From positions 1-32,711 of the forward strand of contig JAISLN010000271.1 of NCBI GenBank assembly GCA_031290835.1: a DNA stretch of 32,711 nucleotides. The letters are read 5' to 3'. The stretch is from Prevotellaceae bacterium (GTDB taxonomy: Bacteria > Bacteroidota > Bacteroidia > Bacteroidales > UBA932). Both the position numbers and the translations under genes were made by a program. Position 1 is the stretch's first letter. Each line of letters opens with the position of its first letter. Below, one piece after another: positions 1 through 9,134 of the stretch. Under the pieces are notes generated by a model. That model was given only the letters and a program-made list of their open reading frames with translations. It had not been told where the DNA came from and made no database searches.

Positions 1-830
1 CGCTGCATCCGCTTCAGCGCAGGCTCAAAGCCCTTGGTGTTGATTGTTTTCTTGCCTGCCAGCACCTCCAGGATTTCCACGTACATGGGGTGTATAACAA
101 AGCTGTTGTAGTAGTCAAAAGCGAAGCGCGGACCATCGGAGTACCAGCCGTCGCCCACGTACCACTCCTCTATCTTGCGAAGCGCATAGCTGATGCGGTC
201 TTCGTCGTAGTCCGCGCCCACCGAGGCAAGAAACGTTTCGAGCATGGCGCAGAAGAGGAGCCAGTTGGTGCTGAATTGAGGTACCCGCCGCAAACCCTTG
301 AATTCTTCAATAAATCGTTGCTTGGTAGCGTCGTCCAGCGGCTCCCACAGCTGCTTGGGCGCGCGCAAAAAGCTGTTGGCGATGTAGGCGGCGTCAACCA
401 GCGGCTGACCCTCGCGCTTCCACTCTAGGTAGTCGGGGCTATCGGGGTTTACGGCGTTGGCGTAGCTCTTCAGCGCCCACTCCAGGAGCTGCTTGCGCTG
501 CTTTCCCTCTTGGGTATCATCTTCGGGCAGGGCGAGCCACGGCGCCAGGCCGGCCATCAGGCGACCAAAAGCCTCCATGTAGGATACGGTTTTGCTGCGG
601 CCGTCCCACGTGGGCGACAGCTCAAGCTCCATATTTTTCACCAGCTCCCCGCGGCTCATGTTGCTGAGCACAGGCTCCGAAATCTTGTACAGCAGGTCAG
701 CCCAGTACTTGCGGTCTTGCTCGCCCGTACTTGCCGCCTCTTTTTTCTTATCCTTGGCCGACAGCGCAACGGCACAGCCAAAAATTGCCGCACCCAGCAA
801 AAACCCTCGAAAAAACGTTCCTTTTTTCAT
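1..830 (-). CDS. DUF2264 domain-containing protein, C-terminus truncated by window edge
   Basis: Reverse-strand open frame from ATG at 830 running off the left edge: MKKGTFFRGFLLGAAIFGCAVALSAKDKK...NMSRGELVKNMELELSP...WYVGDGWYSDGPRFAFDYYNSFVIHPMYVEILEVLAGKK; secretion signal followed by DUF2264-like motifs. Absent from the ORF track because no stop lies in the window. Confidence 0.8.
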   Translation of the reverse strand, partial: MKKGTFFRGFLLGAAIFGCAVALSAKDKKKEAASTGEQDRKYWADLLYKISEPVLSNMSRGELVKNMELELSPTWDGRSKTVSYMEAFGRLMAGLAPWLALPEDDTQEGKQRKQLLEWALKSYANAVNPDSPDYLEWKREGQPLVDAAYIANSFLRAPKQLWEPLDDATKQRFIEEFKGLRRVPQFSTNWLLFCAMLETFLASVGADYDEDRISYALRKIEEWYVGDGWYSDGPRFAFDYYNSFVIHPMYVEILEVLAGKKTINTKGFEPALKRMQ

Positions 831-1028
831 GTAAGTTATTATATCTAATTGGTATTCAGAAGGATTGATGACAAACAAAACGTACGTCAGGTTATATATG
901 GCTTTCCTTACGAGTTAGTAAAAAGGCATTTAAGCAAAAGGAAATGATGCTACGCGCGGCTGTCGCCATTCCGAGCGCGAATATCAAGGCAGGAAGCAAC
1001 CCGAAGAAAACGCCCTTAGCGTGAGCTG

Positions 1029-1352
1029 CTATTGCAGCACGGCGGCAGCTTTACGGATGGGCGCATGGCGGTCGTTCACTTTGCTGTCCTCTTGCGCCGT
1101 CAGGTCGTAATCGGTTTGCATTCCGACAAGCATATACGCCGGAACCCCCAAAACGTCTTCTACGTATAGCGCAACATCAGCCGTTACCGGACGTTGACCA
1201 TTCAATATTTCATTAAATGTGGCGTACGGTAATCCTATCTGCTTTGCAAACTCCCTTTGCGATAGCTGACGACATTCCAATTCATCTTTCAAAAGTTCGC
1301 CCGGATGGTAGGGGCGAAATGATTTTAATTCGGTTGCTGTCGTTTTTGCCAT
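1029..1352 (-). CDS. HigA-family (XRE-type HTH) antitoxin/transcriptional regulator
   Basis: PYHPGELLKDELECRQLSQREFAKQIGLPYATFNEILNGQRPVTADVALYVEDVLGVPAYMLVGMQTDYDL is typical of HigA. Confidence 0.85.
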   Translation of the reverse strand: MAKTTATELKSFRPYHPGELLKDELECRQLSQREFAKQIGLPYATFNEILNGQRPVTADVALYVEDVLGVPAYMLVGMQTDYDLTAQEDSKVNDRHAPIRKAAAVLQ

Positions 1353-1408
1353 AATAGATTTACTTATAATGGTTTGTAATATCTTTTAACGAACAAACTT
1401 CAGCTTGG

Positions 1409-1750
1409 GTGTATTTGACTATGTCGATTTTCAATTCAAATTGTTGTGAGCATTAATCCGGTAGGGATTAACTTAAAAAAACATTCCGTACTTCTCTACT
1501 TTACTTTGCATCCCATAGGGATGCGTCTCTCGGTAGAAACGACAAAACCTTTCCTCTCTTTGCATCCCGTAGGGATGCGTCTCTCGGTAGTGGTTGTTTG
1601 TATCCCGGATGCAGAGGTTGAACGAAACGGCAACATTTCTACCCAGAGATGCATACCTACGGAATGCCGCTTTAGATGATGCACATACATTTCTACCCAG
1701 AGATAATCCATATCTAAGATAATCCATGAGAGCGACAATTTGAAATGCAC
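1409..1750. repeat. Dispersed repeat block A: GTGYATTTGRCTAYGTCGATTTTCAATTCAAATTG head plus several TTTGCATCCCGTAGGGATGCGTCTCTCGGTAGAAA palindromic units, closed by an inverted head remnant
   Basis: Head at 1409-1443; direct units at 1505-1539 and 1559-1590; inverted units near 1638-1671 and 1690-1709; inverted AGCGACAATTTGAAATGCAC at 1731-1750. Confidence 0.8.
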
Positions 1751-1834
1751 TCGAACGGCAAGGGGGAATAGAATATGCTAATCCTCAATTTAGCCCCCAT
1801 TGTAGCAACAACCTCCAGATAAACAAGATATTTG

Positions 1835-1922
1835 CGGAGAGAATGGGATTCGAACCCATGATACCCTTTTGGAGTATACACACTTTCCAGGCGTGCGCCA
1901 TCGACCACTCGGCCATCTCTCC
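1835..1922 (-). tRNA. tRNA-Ser (anticodon GGA)
   Basis: Reverse complement GGAGAGATGGCCGAGTGGTCGATGGCGCACGCCTGGAAAGTGTGTATACTCCAAAAGGGTATCATGGGTTCGAATCCCATTCTCTCCG: 7-bp acceptor stem, CTGGAAA anticodon loop, long variable arm, TTCGAAT T-loop. Confidence 0.95.
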
Positions 1923-1953
1923 ATATTTAATGGCTATTTAATCACTATATTAA

Positions 1954-3276
1954 TCACTTGTTGAGCAGCGTACGGTAGCGCAGCAGCGCCTCCAAGAAAT
2001 AGTAATCGGCGTACACAAGGGGTACGTCTATTTCGGTTCCGTGCGGGATGCTGCCCACGCAATGCTTCAGCAAAAAGTTGGCGTTTTCGCCCAATCCGGC
2101 TTTGTAGGCGTCCGAAGCCAAGCTGTGGAGCATGGTTACGGCGCTTGTGAGGTAGGCTTCGCTTTGGGTGTGCGCGTAAAGCTCTAGGAGCGCCGACGCT
2201 ACAATGGCGCCTGCCGAGGCGTCGCGGTAGTGCGCAATGGGGAACTTGTCCGGCGGCACGGGGAAAAAGCTCGTCCGGTCGGGCCACGGGGCTGCGTAGC
2301 CTTCTTGCTGAGCGTTGAAGTCCCAGTAGGGAATTTTATCGGCGGGGAGGTTGGGGTGGTTCAGGAAAAAGTCAGCCAACTTTTTTGCCGTTTCCAGATA
2401 CTTTTCATCGCCCGTTTCGCGGTACATCATGGTAAAACCGTAAATTCCCCACGCCTGCCCGCGCGACCAGGTGGAGTTGTCGCTCCAGCCTTGGGCGGTG
2501 GTTTTGCTTTCCACCTCGCCCGTTTGCGGGTCGTAGCTAATCACGTGGTAGGTGCTGTAGTCGGGGCGGAGGTGGTTTTTGAGCGTTGTGTTGGCGTGGG
2601 TAACGGCAATTTCCCGAAACTTTTTGGCTTTTGCCTCGTCGCTTGTTGCCTTTGCCGCCCACATCAGCAGCTCAAGGTTCATCATGTTGTCTATGATAAC
2701 CGGAAATTGCCGCACCTTGCCGTCCCACGATTTGTTCGCTTCCCACGACTTGATGCAGCGCGTTTTTTCGCTGTAGCGGGTGCACAGCGCGGTGGCGCCC
2801 TGAGCTAAAATATCCTTGTATTCGGCGGTTTCGTTGGGCGTCAGGCGGTAGCCGTTCCCAAAGCTGCAGTACAGCATGAAGCCCAAGTCGTGGGTGCCGG
2901 TATGGGTTTTGAGCGGCTCAAGCGAAGCCGTCCACGCCTTTGCCTTTTGCTTGAACAGCTCGTCGCGGCTCAGCTCGTACAGGTACCACAGGTTGCCCGC
3001 AAAAAAGCCGCTTGTCCAGTCGTACATGTTGGCGGAGGCCAGCGAGCCGCTTTTGGTGGTGGTGCGGGGATACCTTTTCTTTACCAGATTGGTATCCACA
3101 GCCTGTAGCATTTGCTTTGCCTGCGCTACGGCAAGCTTGATGTTGCTTTCGACAAAAGCTCGCTCTTTTTTCCTGTCCGGCAGCGCAGCGCTCGGCTGCG
3201 CCTGCAACCGGTGAAGCGGCATGGCAAAAACGACCGCTAAAAGAATTGCCCAAGCATATTTTACGTTGAATACCAT
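1954..3276 (-). CDS. Glycoside hydrolase family 88 (unsaturated glucuronyl/galacturonyl hydrolase), secreted
   Basis: 440 aa with signal peptide; MYDWTSGFFAGNLWYLYEL, DNMMNLELLMWAA, WSRGQAWGIYGFTMMYRETGDEKYL, RDASAGAIVASALLEL motifs of GH88. Confidence 0.88.
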   Translation of the reverse strand: MVFNVKYAWAILLAVVFAMPLHRLQAQPSAALPDRKKERAFVESNIKLAVAQAKQMLQAVDTNLVKKRYPRTTTKSGSLASANMYDWTSGFFAGNLWYLYELSRDELFKQKAKAWTASLEPLKTHTGTHDLGFMLYCSFGNGYRLTPNETAEYKDILAQGATALCTRYSEKTRCIKSWEANKSWDGKVRQFPVIIDNMMNLELLMWAAKATSDEAKAKKFREIAVTHANTTLKNHLRPDYSTYHVISYDPQTGEVESKTTAQGWSDNSTWSRGQAWGIYGFTMMYRETGDEKYLETAKKLADFFLNHPNLPADKIPYWDFNAQQEGYAAPWPDRTSFFPVPPDKFPIAHYRDASAGAIVASALLELYAHTQSEAYLTSAVTMLHSLASDAYKAGLGENANFLLKHCVGSIPHGTEIDVPLVYADYYFLEALLRYRTLLNK

Positions 3277-3299
3277 AAGTACTATTTTTGTAGTGGCTG

Positions 3300-3307
3300 C
3301 AAATATA
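3300..3307 (-). promoter_or_regulatory. Candidate Bacteroidota -7 box (TATATTTG) for the GH88 gene
   Basis: CAAATATA on + (TATATTTG on -), 24 bp upstream of the start codon; no convincing -33 element. Confidence 0.4.
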
Positions 3308-3469
3308 ATACTTTTTATTCATAATGCAGGCGTTTCCTCAATATTTTGCAGCGCTTTGCCTGCGTATTTGCTGAGGCTGTGCGCCTTTGTGCCCGAAAAA
3401 TGTGCTTTTCTCACAGCAGCGCAAAAGTAAAATTTTTCTCAAATTCAAGCTAACTTCTAATCAGCATAG

Positions 3470-3596
3470 GTGCATTTGGCTACGCCGATTTTCAATTCAA
3501 ATTGTCGCTCTCTGAATAATCCCGTAGGGATTATCTCTCGGTAGAAGTACATCCTGCCGCCGCTCTTTGCATCCCGTAGGGTAGGGTGTTCAGACC
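3470..3596. repeat. Dispersed repeat block B, interrupted at its second palindrome by a TAGGGTGTTCAGACC element end
   Basis: Head GTGCATTTGGCTACGCCGATTTTCAATTCAAATTG at 3470-3504; AATCCCGTAGGGATTATCTCTCGGTAGAA follows; TTTGCATCCCGTAGGG then TAGGGTGTTCAGACC at 3582-3596. Confidence 0.75.
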
Positions 3597-3631
3597 TGCG
3601 TAATTTTTTCTGCTGATTTATGCCGAAAAAA
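3582..3631 (+). mobile_element. Solo left end of the MITE family also found at 31976
   Basis: TAGGGTGTTCAGACCTGCGTAATTTTTTCTGCTGATTTATGCCGAAA closely matches TAGGGTGTGCAAACCTGCGTAATTTTTTCCGCTGATTTGTGCCGAAA at 31976; no clear right end found here. Confidence 0.6.
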
Positions 3632-3829
3632 TATGCTTAACTTGCAGCAAAACAAGAAAATTCGTAGGCGTTGGTCGTCGCTGCTCTCAAAAATTTGGGG
3701 AAAATTTCTTACCTTATAATTTCTACAATAAATTTATTTATAGCATATTAAGGGCGGTAAGCTTCATTTCTTAAAGCTTTCTTCATAAACATGTCATCCG
3801 TTTGCAATAATGCTGTAATCTTCCAACCC

Positions 3830-3837
3830 TACTTTTG
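3830..3837 (+). promoter_or_regulatory. Candidate -7 box (TACTTTTG) for the SusC/D operon
   Basis: Matches TAnnTTTG upstream of the first ORF; a TTTG at 3801 is 25 nt away, longer than usual spacing. Confidence 0.4.
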
Positions 3838-3881
3838 CACCCGTAAAAAATATTTTGTTTAACGCTGAAAAAACGAAGAAA

Positions 3882-4445
3882 ATGAAAAAACAGAGATTTT
3901 ATTTGCTGCTTTTGATCTCATGCGCCGGCATGAGTAACGCCTTTTCGCAAACGCTCTTTGCGTCCTACAGCAAGGAATCGTGGGGTGCGAATAAAACAGC
4001 TTCTGCAAAGGCAGAGGCAAAATCCACCTACAAGTGGGAATTTTATTCCGTTATGCCCGACTCTTTCGACGCATCTACGTTCCGGAGCGTTGAGGAAGAC
4101 GATTTGGGGCAGCGGGTGGCTTGCCTGAAAACCTTGGTGGACAAATACTACATCCACAAGGAAGAAATTGTTCCGGGCGACCCAACGCTACGCACCATCA
4201 TTCACAAACCCAACATCTACAACGCTGCGCGTAAGGTGGAAAAGCACCTCAAAAAGGAGATAAAAAGGGGAAACCTTACGGTGCAGCAGGCGGCAGAGGA
4301 GCTGGCCTTTGTGCTGGAGGTGGCCATCGCCGCCATTGATGAGGCTGATACTCAAAGCTTCGAATCTTCGCTTCGCGCCTCAAAAGGTAGCGCAGACCAA
4401 CAAATTAGCGTGTTCAAACAGGTAAAAATCAATCGTCCTTATTAA
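3882..4445 (+). CDS. Secreted protein of unknown function, first gene of the SusC/D operon
   Basis: ORF 3855-4445; the start at MKKQRFYLLLLISCAGMSNAFSQ (3882) gives a clean signal peptide. No family recognised. Confidence 0.65.
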   Translation: MKKQRFYLLLLISCAGMSNAFSQTLFASYSKESWGANKTASAKAEAKSTYKWEFYSVMPDSFDASTFRSVEEDDLGQRVACLKTLVDKYYIHKEEIVPGDPTLRTIIHKPNIYNAARKVEKHLKKEIKRGNLTVQQAAEELAFVLEVAIAAIDEADTQSFESSLRASKGSADQQISVFKQVKINRPY

Positions 4446-4469
4446 GTTTACTTAAAACAATTAGCTATT

Positions 4470-7400
4470 ATGAAACCATTATTTGTACTTTTATTAGGTG
4501 CAGCGCTCTCAGTGGGAGGGGGGGGAAACCTCTACGCCCAAGCTATTGCGCTGAGAGGAAAAGTTTCCGACGCAAAAGGTGAAGCCTTGCCGGGAGTAAC
4601 CGTGCAGGTCAAAAACACGTCAAGGGCTACCATGACGGATTTAAACGGAACCTACTCCATCGAAGTTCCCGCAGGGCAAACCGTTGTTTTTTCCTACATT
4701 GGCTTCGTTACACACGAACAAGTTGTTGATGAACAAATCATTATCAACGTTACGCTAAAGGAGGAGCAGCAAAAGCTCGACGAGGTTGTCGTTACGGCAA
4801 TCGGTATCAAGCAGCAAAAAAAGAAGCTGGGATATACTACGCAGCAGGTTGACAACGAAGCTTTGCTGGAATCGCAAACGATGAATATCGGCAACGCTTT
4901 GTCCGGCCAAATTGCCGGGCTGACAATCAATAACCCGACCGGAATTTTTCAGTCGCCCCAAATTTCGCTGCGCGGTAAGGCGCCGTTGATAGTTTTGGAC
5001 GGCATCCCTGTGGAAACAGACTTTTTTGACGTCAACGGCGACGACATTGAGAGCATTAACGTGCTGAAAGGGCCAACGGCTTCCGCGCTTTACGGCTCAA
5101 GAGGAAAAAACGGCGCCATTCTCCTCGTTTCCAAAACCGCCAAAAAAGAGGGGCTGGAGGTGTCGATTTCTACCCAAAACATGGTTACAGCCGGTTTTAC
5201 GGTTTTCCCCGAATCGCAGAAAGAGTACGGAAGCGGCTCCAACGGGAAGTACGAATTTTGGGATGGCGCCGACGGTGGCATCTCGGACGGCGACATGACG
5301 TGGGGGCCAAAGCTGAACACCGGCGCTAAAATTCCCCAATGGAACAGCCCCATTCGCAATAAGCAAACGGGCGAAGTGATTGACTGGTGGGGAGATGTGA
5401 AGGGAACGGTTTACGACGACAAGTCGTTGTACGAAAGGGTGCCGATAGGCTGGGTGGCGCACGATAATCTGGAGGATTTTCTTCGCATGGGCGTTGTTAC
5501 CAACAACAACTTTTCCATCGCCCACCACAGCGCAAAGGCTCGCTACTACGTGTCCGGCAAGTATGCTTTTCAGCAGGGGCAGGTGCCCAACACTTCGCTC
5601 ACCACCGGCGGGCTGAACTTTAGCTCTTCGTTTGATATTACCAATAGCGTACAGCTCGATGCGTCGCTGTCGTACAACAACGTCTATTCGCCCAACTATC
5701 CGCGCTACGGATATGGCCCTAAAAATCACATCTACACCATTCTAATTTGGATGAGCGCCGACGTAAACGGGCAGGAGCTGGCCAAGCATTTCTACGTTCC
5801 GGGGCAAGAGGGCTATCGTCAGGCAAACTACAACTATGCGTGGTACAACAACCCCTATTTTGCCGCTTACGAGCTGGAGCAAACAAAAGATGTGAACGTG
5901 CTCAGCGGCAAAGCGCGCCTCAGCTGGCAAATCCTCCCGAATCTTTCCGTGCAGGGGCGCTTGGCTTTGCATCAAACAAAATCGTACGAGGACATGAAAA
6001 GCCCCAAGTCGTACATGAACTACGGGGATTCGCGCAACGGCGATTTCAAAATTTGGAACAGCGGCAGGCAAAACCTCGACGCCGACGTGCTGGCCTCGTA
6101 CTTTCGGAATTTGGGGTCGAACATCAACATTTCGGCAAATGCCGGGGCGGCCGTTTTTAACCGTCACGCTCAGTCCGAATACCAATCTACCGACGGGCTG
6201 ATTGTGCCGGCCCTCTACAGCTTGAGCAATACGCAAGGCCCTGTCATGGCGTCCAACAGCGCCGACGAGAAAGAAATCCGCAGCGTTTACGGAATGGCCA
6301 ATTTGGACTTTTACGATGCGGTGTTCCTGAACGTAACCGCCCGCAACGACTGGTCTTCTACGCTTCCGGCGTCCAACCGCTCGTACTTTTATCCGTCGGT
6401 GGCGCTGAGCACCATGGTTTCGGAATATCTCAAGCTGCCCAAAGCCGTTGACTACCTCAAGGCTTACGGCTCTTGGGCGCAGGTGTCGAGCGATTTGAGC
6501 CCGTACAGCATTTACTCTACCTACGGCAAAGGCGTAACGTATGGCTCAACTCCCTCGGTAGGCTACCCCGAAGTCATCACCAACCCCAACATTATGCCGG
6601 AAAAATCAACCTCGTACGAAGCCGGCCTATCAACGGCTTTCCTCAAGAACAAGCTGTCGCTGGAGCTGGTTTACTACCATATTCTGGATGAAAATCAGAT
6701 TATTGACCTGAACATATCCGAGGCGTCGGGTTTTAGCCGCAGAAAAGTAAACGGAAACGAGTACGCCACCAACGGCTACGAAGTGGTATTGGGAGCGCAA
6801 CCTGTTGCCAACAAGTTGCTTAAGTGGGATATTTCGGCAAACTGGAGCCGGTCGATAAAAAGGCTGACAAAAATATACGGCGATCAGCCAACGTACAATA
6901 ACCTGAAGGTGGGCGACCGTGCCGATACTTACATGGCTTCGGTTTGGCAAAAAAGCGCCGATGGGCAGCTAATACTTGACGCCAACAATTTGCTGCCCGT
7001 TAAAGACCCGTATGCTGCCAAGTTGGGGTATCTTGACCCGTCGTGGCGCTTGGGGCTTCGCAACACCTTCAATATAAAAAATTTTAAAATCGACGTAAGC
7101 ATAGATGGCGCATGGGGCGGCCTGATACGATCGCTGACGGTAGAAAAAATGTGGTGGGGCGGAAAACACCCCGCCTCCGTGGAGTACCGCGATGCCGAAT
7201 ATGCCGCCGGAAAACCCGTATATGTGCCCGATGGAGTGATTGTTACAGGTGGAGAGCTGAGCCGGGACGTGGAGGGGAACGTCATTTCCGACACCCGTGC
7301 CTACCGGAAAAACACCAACGCCGTAAGCTGGCAAACGTGGTGCCAAACGTATCCCTACCAAGCTCAGGTGCTGGATTCGGACGACGAAAAGTTTGCCAAC

Positions 7401-7625
7401 GTTTTTGACCGCTCTTTCCTCAAGCTAAGGCACTTATCTGTGGGGTACGATTTGGCCAAGCTGGCCGATTTCGGAAAAATCAAATCGTGCGAGCTGTCCC
7501 TGTTCGGCTACAACCTGCTGATGTGGAAAAAAGCGCCTTACGTCGATCCTGACTACGGCAACGATGACAACCTGCAGGATCCTAGCGCACGCTATGTAGG
7601 ATTTTCACTCAATGTTAAACTATAA
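4470..7625 (+). CDS. SusC/RagA-type TonB-dependent outer membrane transporter
   Basis: 1051 aa; CarboxypepD_reg-like N-terminus (LRGKVSDAKGEALPGVTVQVKNTSRATMTDLNGTYSIEVPAGQTVVFSYIGFVTHE), plug (LDEVVVTAIGIKQQKKKLGYTTQQV; LRGKAPLIVLDGIPV; IESINVLKGPTASALYGSRGKNGAILL), C-terminal beta barrel. Confidence 0.97.
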   Translation: MKPLFVLLLGAALSVGGGGNLYAQAIALRGKVSDAKGEALPGVTVQVKNTSRATMTDLNGTYSIEVPAGQTVVFSYIGFVTHEQVVDEQIIINVTLKEEQQKLDEVVVTAIGIKQQKKKLGYTTQQVDNEALLESQTMNIGNALSGQIAGLTINNPTGIFQSPQISLRGKAPLIVLDGIPVETDFFDVNGDDIESINVLKGPTASALYGSRGKNGAILLVSKTAKKEGLEVSISTQNMVTAGFTVFPESQKEYGSGSNGKYEFWDGADGGISDGDMTWGPKLNTGAKIPQWNSPIRNKQTGEVIDWWGDVKGTVYDDKSLYERVPIGWVAHDNLEDFLRMGVVTNNNFSIAHHSAKARYYVSGKYAFQQGQVPNTSLTTGGLNFSSSFDITNSVQLDASLSYNNVYSPNYPRYGYGPKNHIYTILIWMSADVNGQELAKHFYVPGQEGYRQANYNYAWYNNPYFAAYELEQTKDVNVLSGKARLSWQILPNLSVQGRLALHQTKSYEDMKSPKSYMNYGDSRNGDFKIWNSGRQNLDADVLASYFRNLGSNINISANAGAAVFNRHAQSEYQSTDGLIVPALYSLSNTQGPVMASNSADEKEIRSVYGMANLDFYDAVFLNVTARNDWSSTLPASNRSYFYPSVALSTMVSEYLKLPKAVDYLKAYGSWAQVSSDLSPYSIYSTYGKGVTYGSTPSVGYPEVITNPNIMPEKSTSYEAGLSTAFLKNKLSLELVYYHILDENQIIDLNISEASGFSRRKVNGNEYATNGYEVVLGAQPVANKLLKWDISANWSRSIKRLTKIYGDQPTYNNLKVGDRADTYMASVWQKSADGQLILDANNLLPVKDPYAAKLGYLDPSWRLGLRNTFNIKNFKIDVSIDGAWGGLIRSLTVEKMWWGGKHPASVEYRDAEYAAGKPVYVPDGVIVTGGELSRDVEGNVISDTRAYRKNTNAVSWQTWCQTYPYQAQVLDSDDEKFANVFDRSFLKLRHLSVGYDLAKLADFGKIKSCELSLFGYNLLMWKKAPYVDPDYGNDDNLQDPSARYVGFSLNVKL

Positions 7626-7637
7626 AAATTATTCAGG

Positions 7638-9116
7638 ATGAAACGGATATATTCTATTTTAATCACGCTATGCTGCGGGTTGACCGCCTGCGAAGATTTT
7701 GAAACAATCAACGAAAGCCCCAACAACCCGAGGGAAGCTCACCCGCAGCTGCTGCTTACCCAAATTGAGTGGGACGCCTTCCGCTCCTATCAGGGAACGG
7801 GGCCGCTCTACACCAACAAAATGCTGGTGCAAACCGATGGCGAGAACAGCAACCAATACTACAAGTGGACGCGCAGCGGCTTTTCTTTCCTCTCCATACG
7901 AAATATACAAAAGATGATGGAGGAGGCCGAGCGCATTGACGAAAAAAGCTACGTTGCCTTGGGCAAGTTTTTCCGGGCTTACCATTTTTACAGCATGGCC
8001 TTGCAGTTTGGCGACATTCCCTACTCCGAAGCCCTCAAGGGAGAGGCGGCCGAAGTTTATACGCCTGCGTACGACAGCCAAAAAGCGGTTTTTATGGGGA
8101 TTCTTTCGGAGCTGGAGGAGGCCGATGATTTGCTGGAAAAGGAGAATACGATTATCCGCGGCGATATTATCTATGGCGGCTCAACTGACAAGTGGCGTCG
8201 GCTGGTAAATGCTTTTCGCTTGAAAGTTTTGCTATCTTTGTCGCAAAAAGAATCCGACGCGGAGCTGAACGTCAAGAGCCGTTTTGCCGCAATTGTTCAG
8301 AGTGAGCCGCTTATGCGGGATTTTGAGGATAACGGACAGCTAACCTATTTGAATCAGGAGGGGAATCGCTACCCCGAATTTAACTCAAGCAGCTACGGCT
8401 CGGGGATGTACATTGATTCTACGTTCATCCGTCGCTTGCAGGAGCACAGCGACCCCCGCCTGTTCGTTTTCTGCACGCAGACCAAGGAGGCCAAGGAGGC
8501 GGGAAAGGCGCTGGATGATTTCACGGCCTACGAAGGAGGCGACCCGGCTGCGCCCTACGGAACGGTGAACGAAAAGGCAACGCAGGGAAAAGTGTCGAAG
8601 GTGCTGGAGCGCTACCACCAAGATCCCACCAACGAGCCGTCGGTGCTGTTGGGGTATTCGGAGCAGCAGCTGATTCTTGCCGAGGCGGCGGTGCGCGGCT
8701 GGATAGCCGGCGACGCCAACGCCTACTACCAAAATGGCGTGAAAGCTTCGTTTAAATTTTATGAAACTTACGCTAAAGGCTTGGGACAATTTGTGAGTGA
8801 AGCAAAAGCAGAAGAATATCTGGGAAATCCCGTAAACGATTTGTCGCTAAAAGCGGCTGATGCAGAAAAAATTGAGGCCATCATTCTTCAGAAATATTTT
8901 CAGTCGTTCCTGCAAGGAAAGTGGACGCCGTTTTTTGATGCGCTGCGGACGGGCTACCCCGAATACCGTCGCCCCGCGGGCGTAAAGCTTCCTTTCCGGT
9001 GGATGTATCCGCAATCGGAGTACAGCTACAACGCCAAGAATGTAGCGGAAGCTATTAAAAATCAGTTTGGAGAAGGAAACGACAAAATTGACCAAAAAAC
9101 ATGGTGGTTGAAGTAG
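7638..9116 (+). CDS. SusD/RagB-like outer membrane lipoprotein
   Basis: 492 aa; lipobox LITLCCGLTAC; INESPNNPREAHPQLLLTQIEW; YHQDPTNEPSVLLGYSEQQLILAEAAVRGW; immediately downstream of SusC. Confidence 0.95.
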   Translation: MKRIYSILITLCCGLTACEDFETINESPNNPREAHPQLLLTQIEWDAFRSYQGTGPLYTNKMLVQTDGENSNQYYKWTRSGFSFLSIRNIQKMMEEAERIDEKSYVALGKFFRAYHFYSMALQFGDIPYSEALKGEAAEVYTPAYDSQKAVFMGILSELEEADDLLEKENTIIRGDIIYGGSTDKWRRLVNAFRLKVLLSLSQKESDAELNVKSRFAAIVQSEPLMRDFEDNGQLTYLNQEGNRYPEFNSSSYGSGMYIDSTFIRRLQEHSDPRLFVFCTQTKEAKEAGKALDDFTAYEGGDPAAPYGTVNEKATQGKVSKVLERYHQDPTNEPSVLLGYSEQQLILAEAAVRGWIAGDANAYYQNGVKASFKFYETYAKGLGQFVSEAKAEEYLGNPVNDLSLKAADAEKIEAIILQKYFQSFLQGKWTPFFDALRTGYPEYRRPAGVKLPFRWMYPQSEYSYNAKNVAEAIKNQFGEGNDKIDQKTWWLK

Positions 9117-9134
9117 TAAATTAAAAAAATAAAA

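Noticed and set aside
1505-1720. Possible CRISPR array from repeated TTTGCATCCCGTAGGGATGC units
   Set aside because: Units vary in spacing and orientation, recur as a dispersed family across the window, and no cas genes are present.
1446-1750. ORFs MSINPVGINLKKHS... and antisense counterparts
   Set aside because: Generated by the palindromic dispersed repeat units, not protein-coding.
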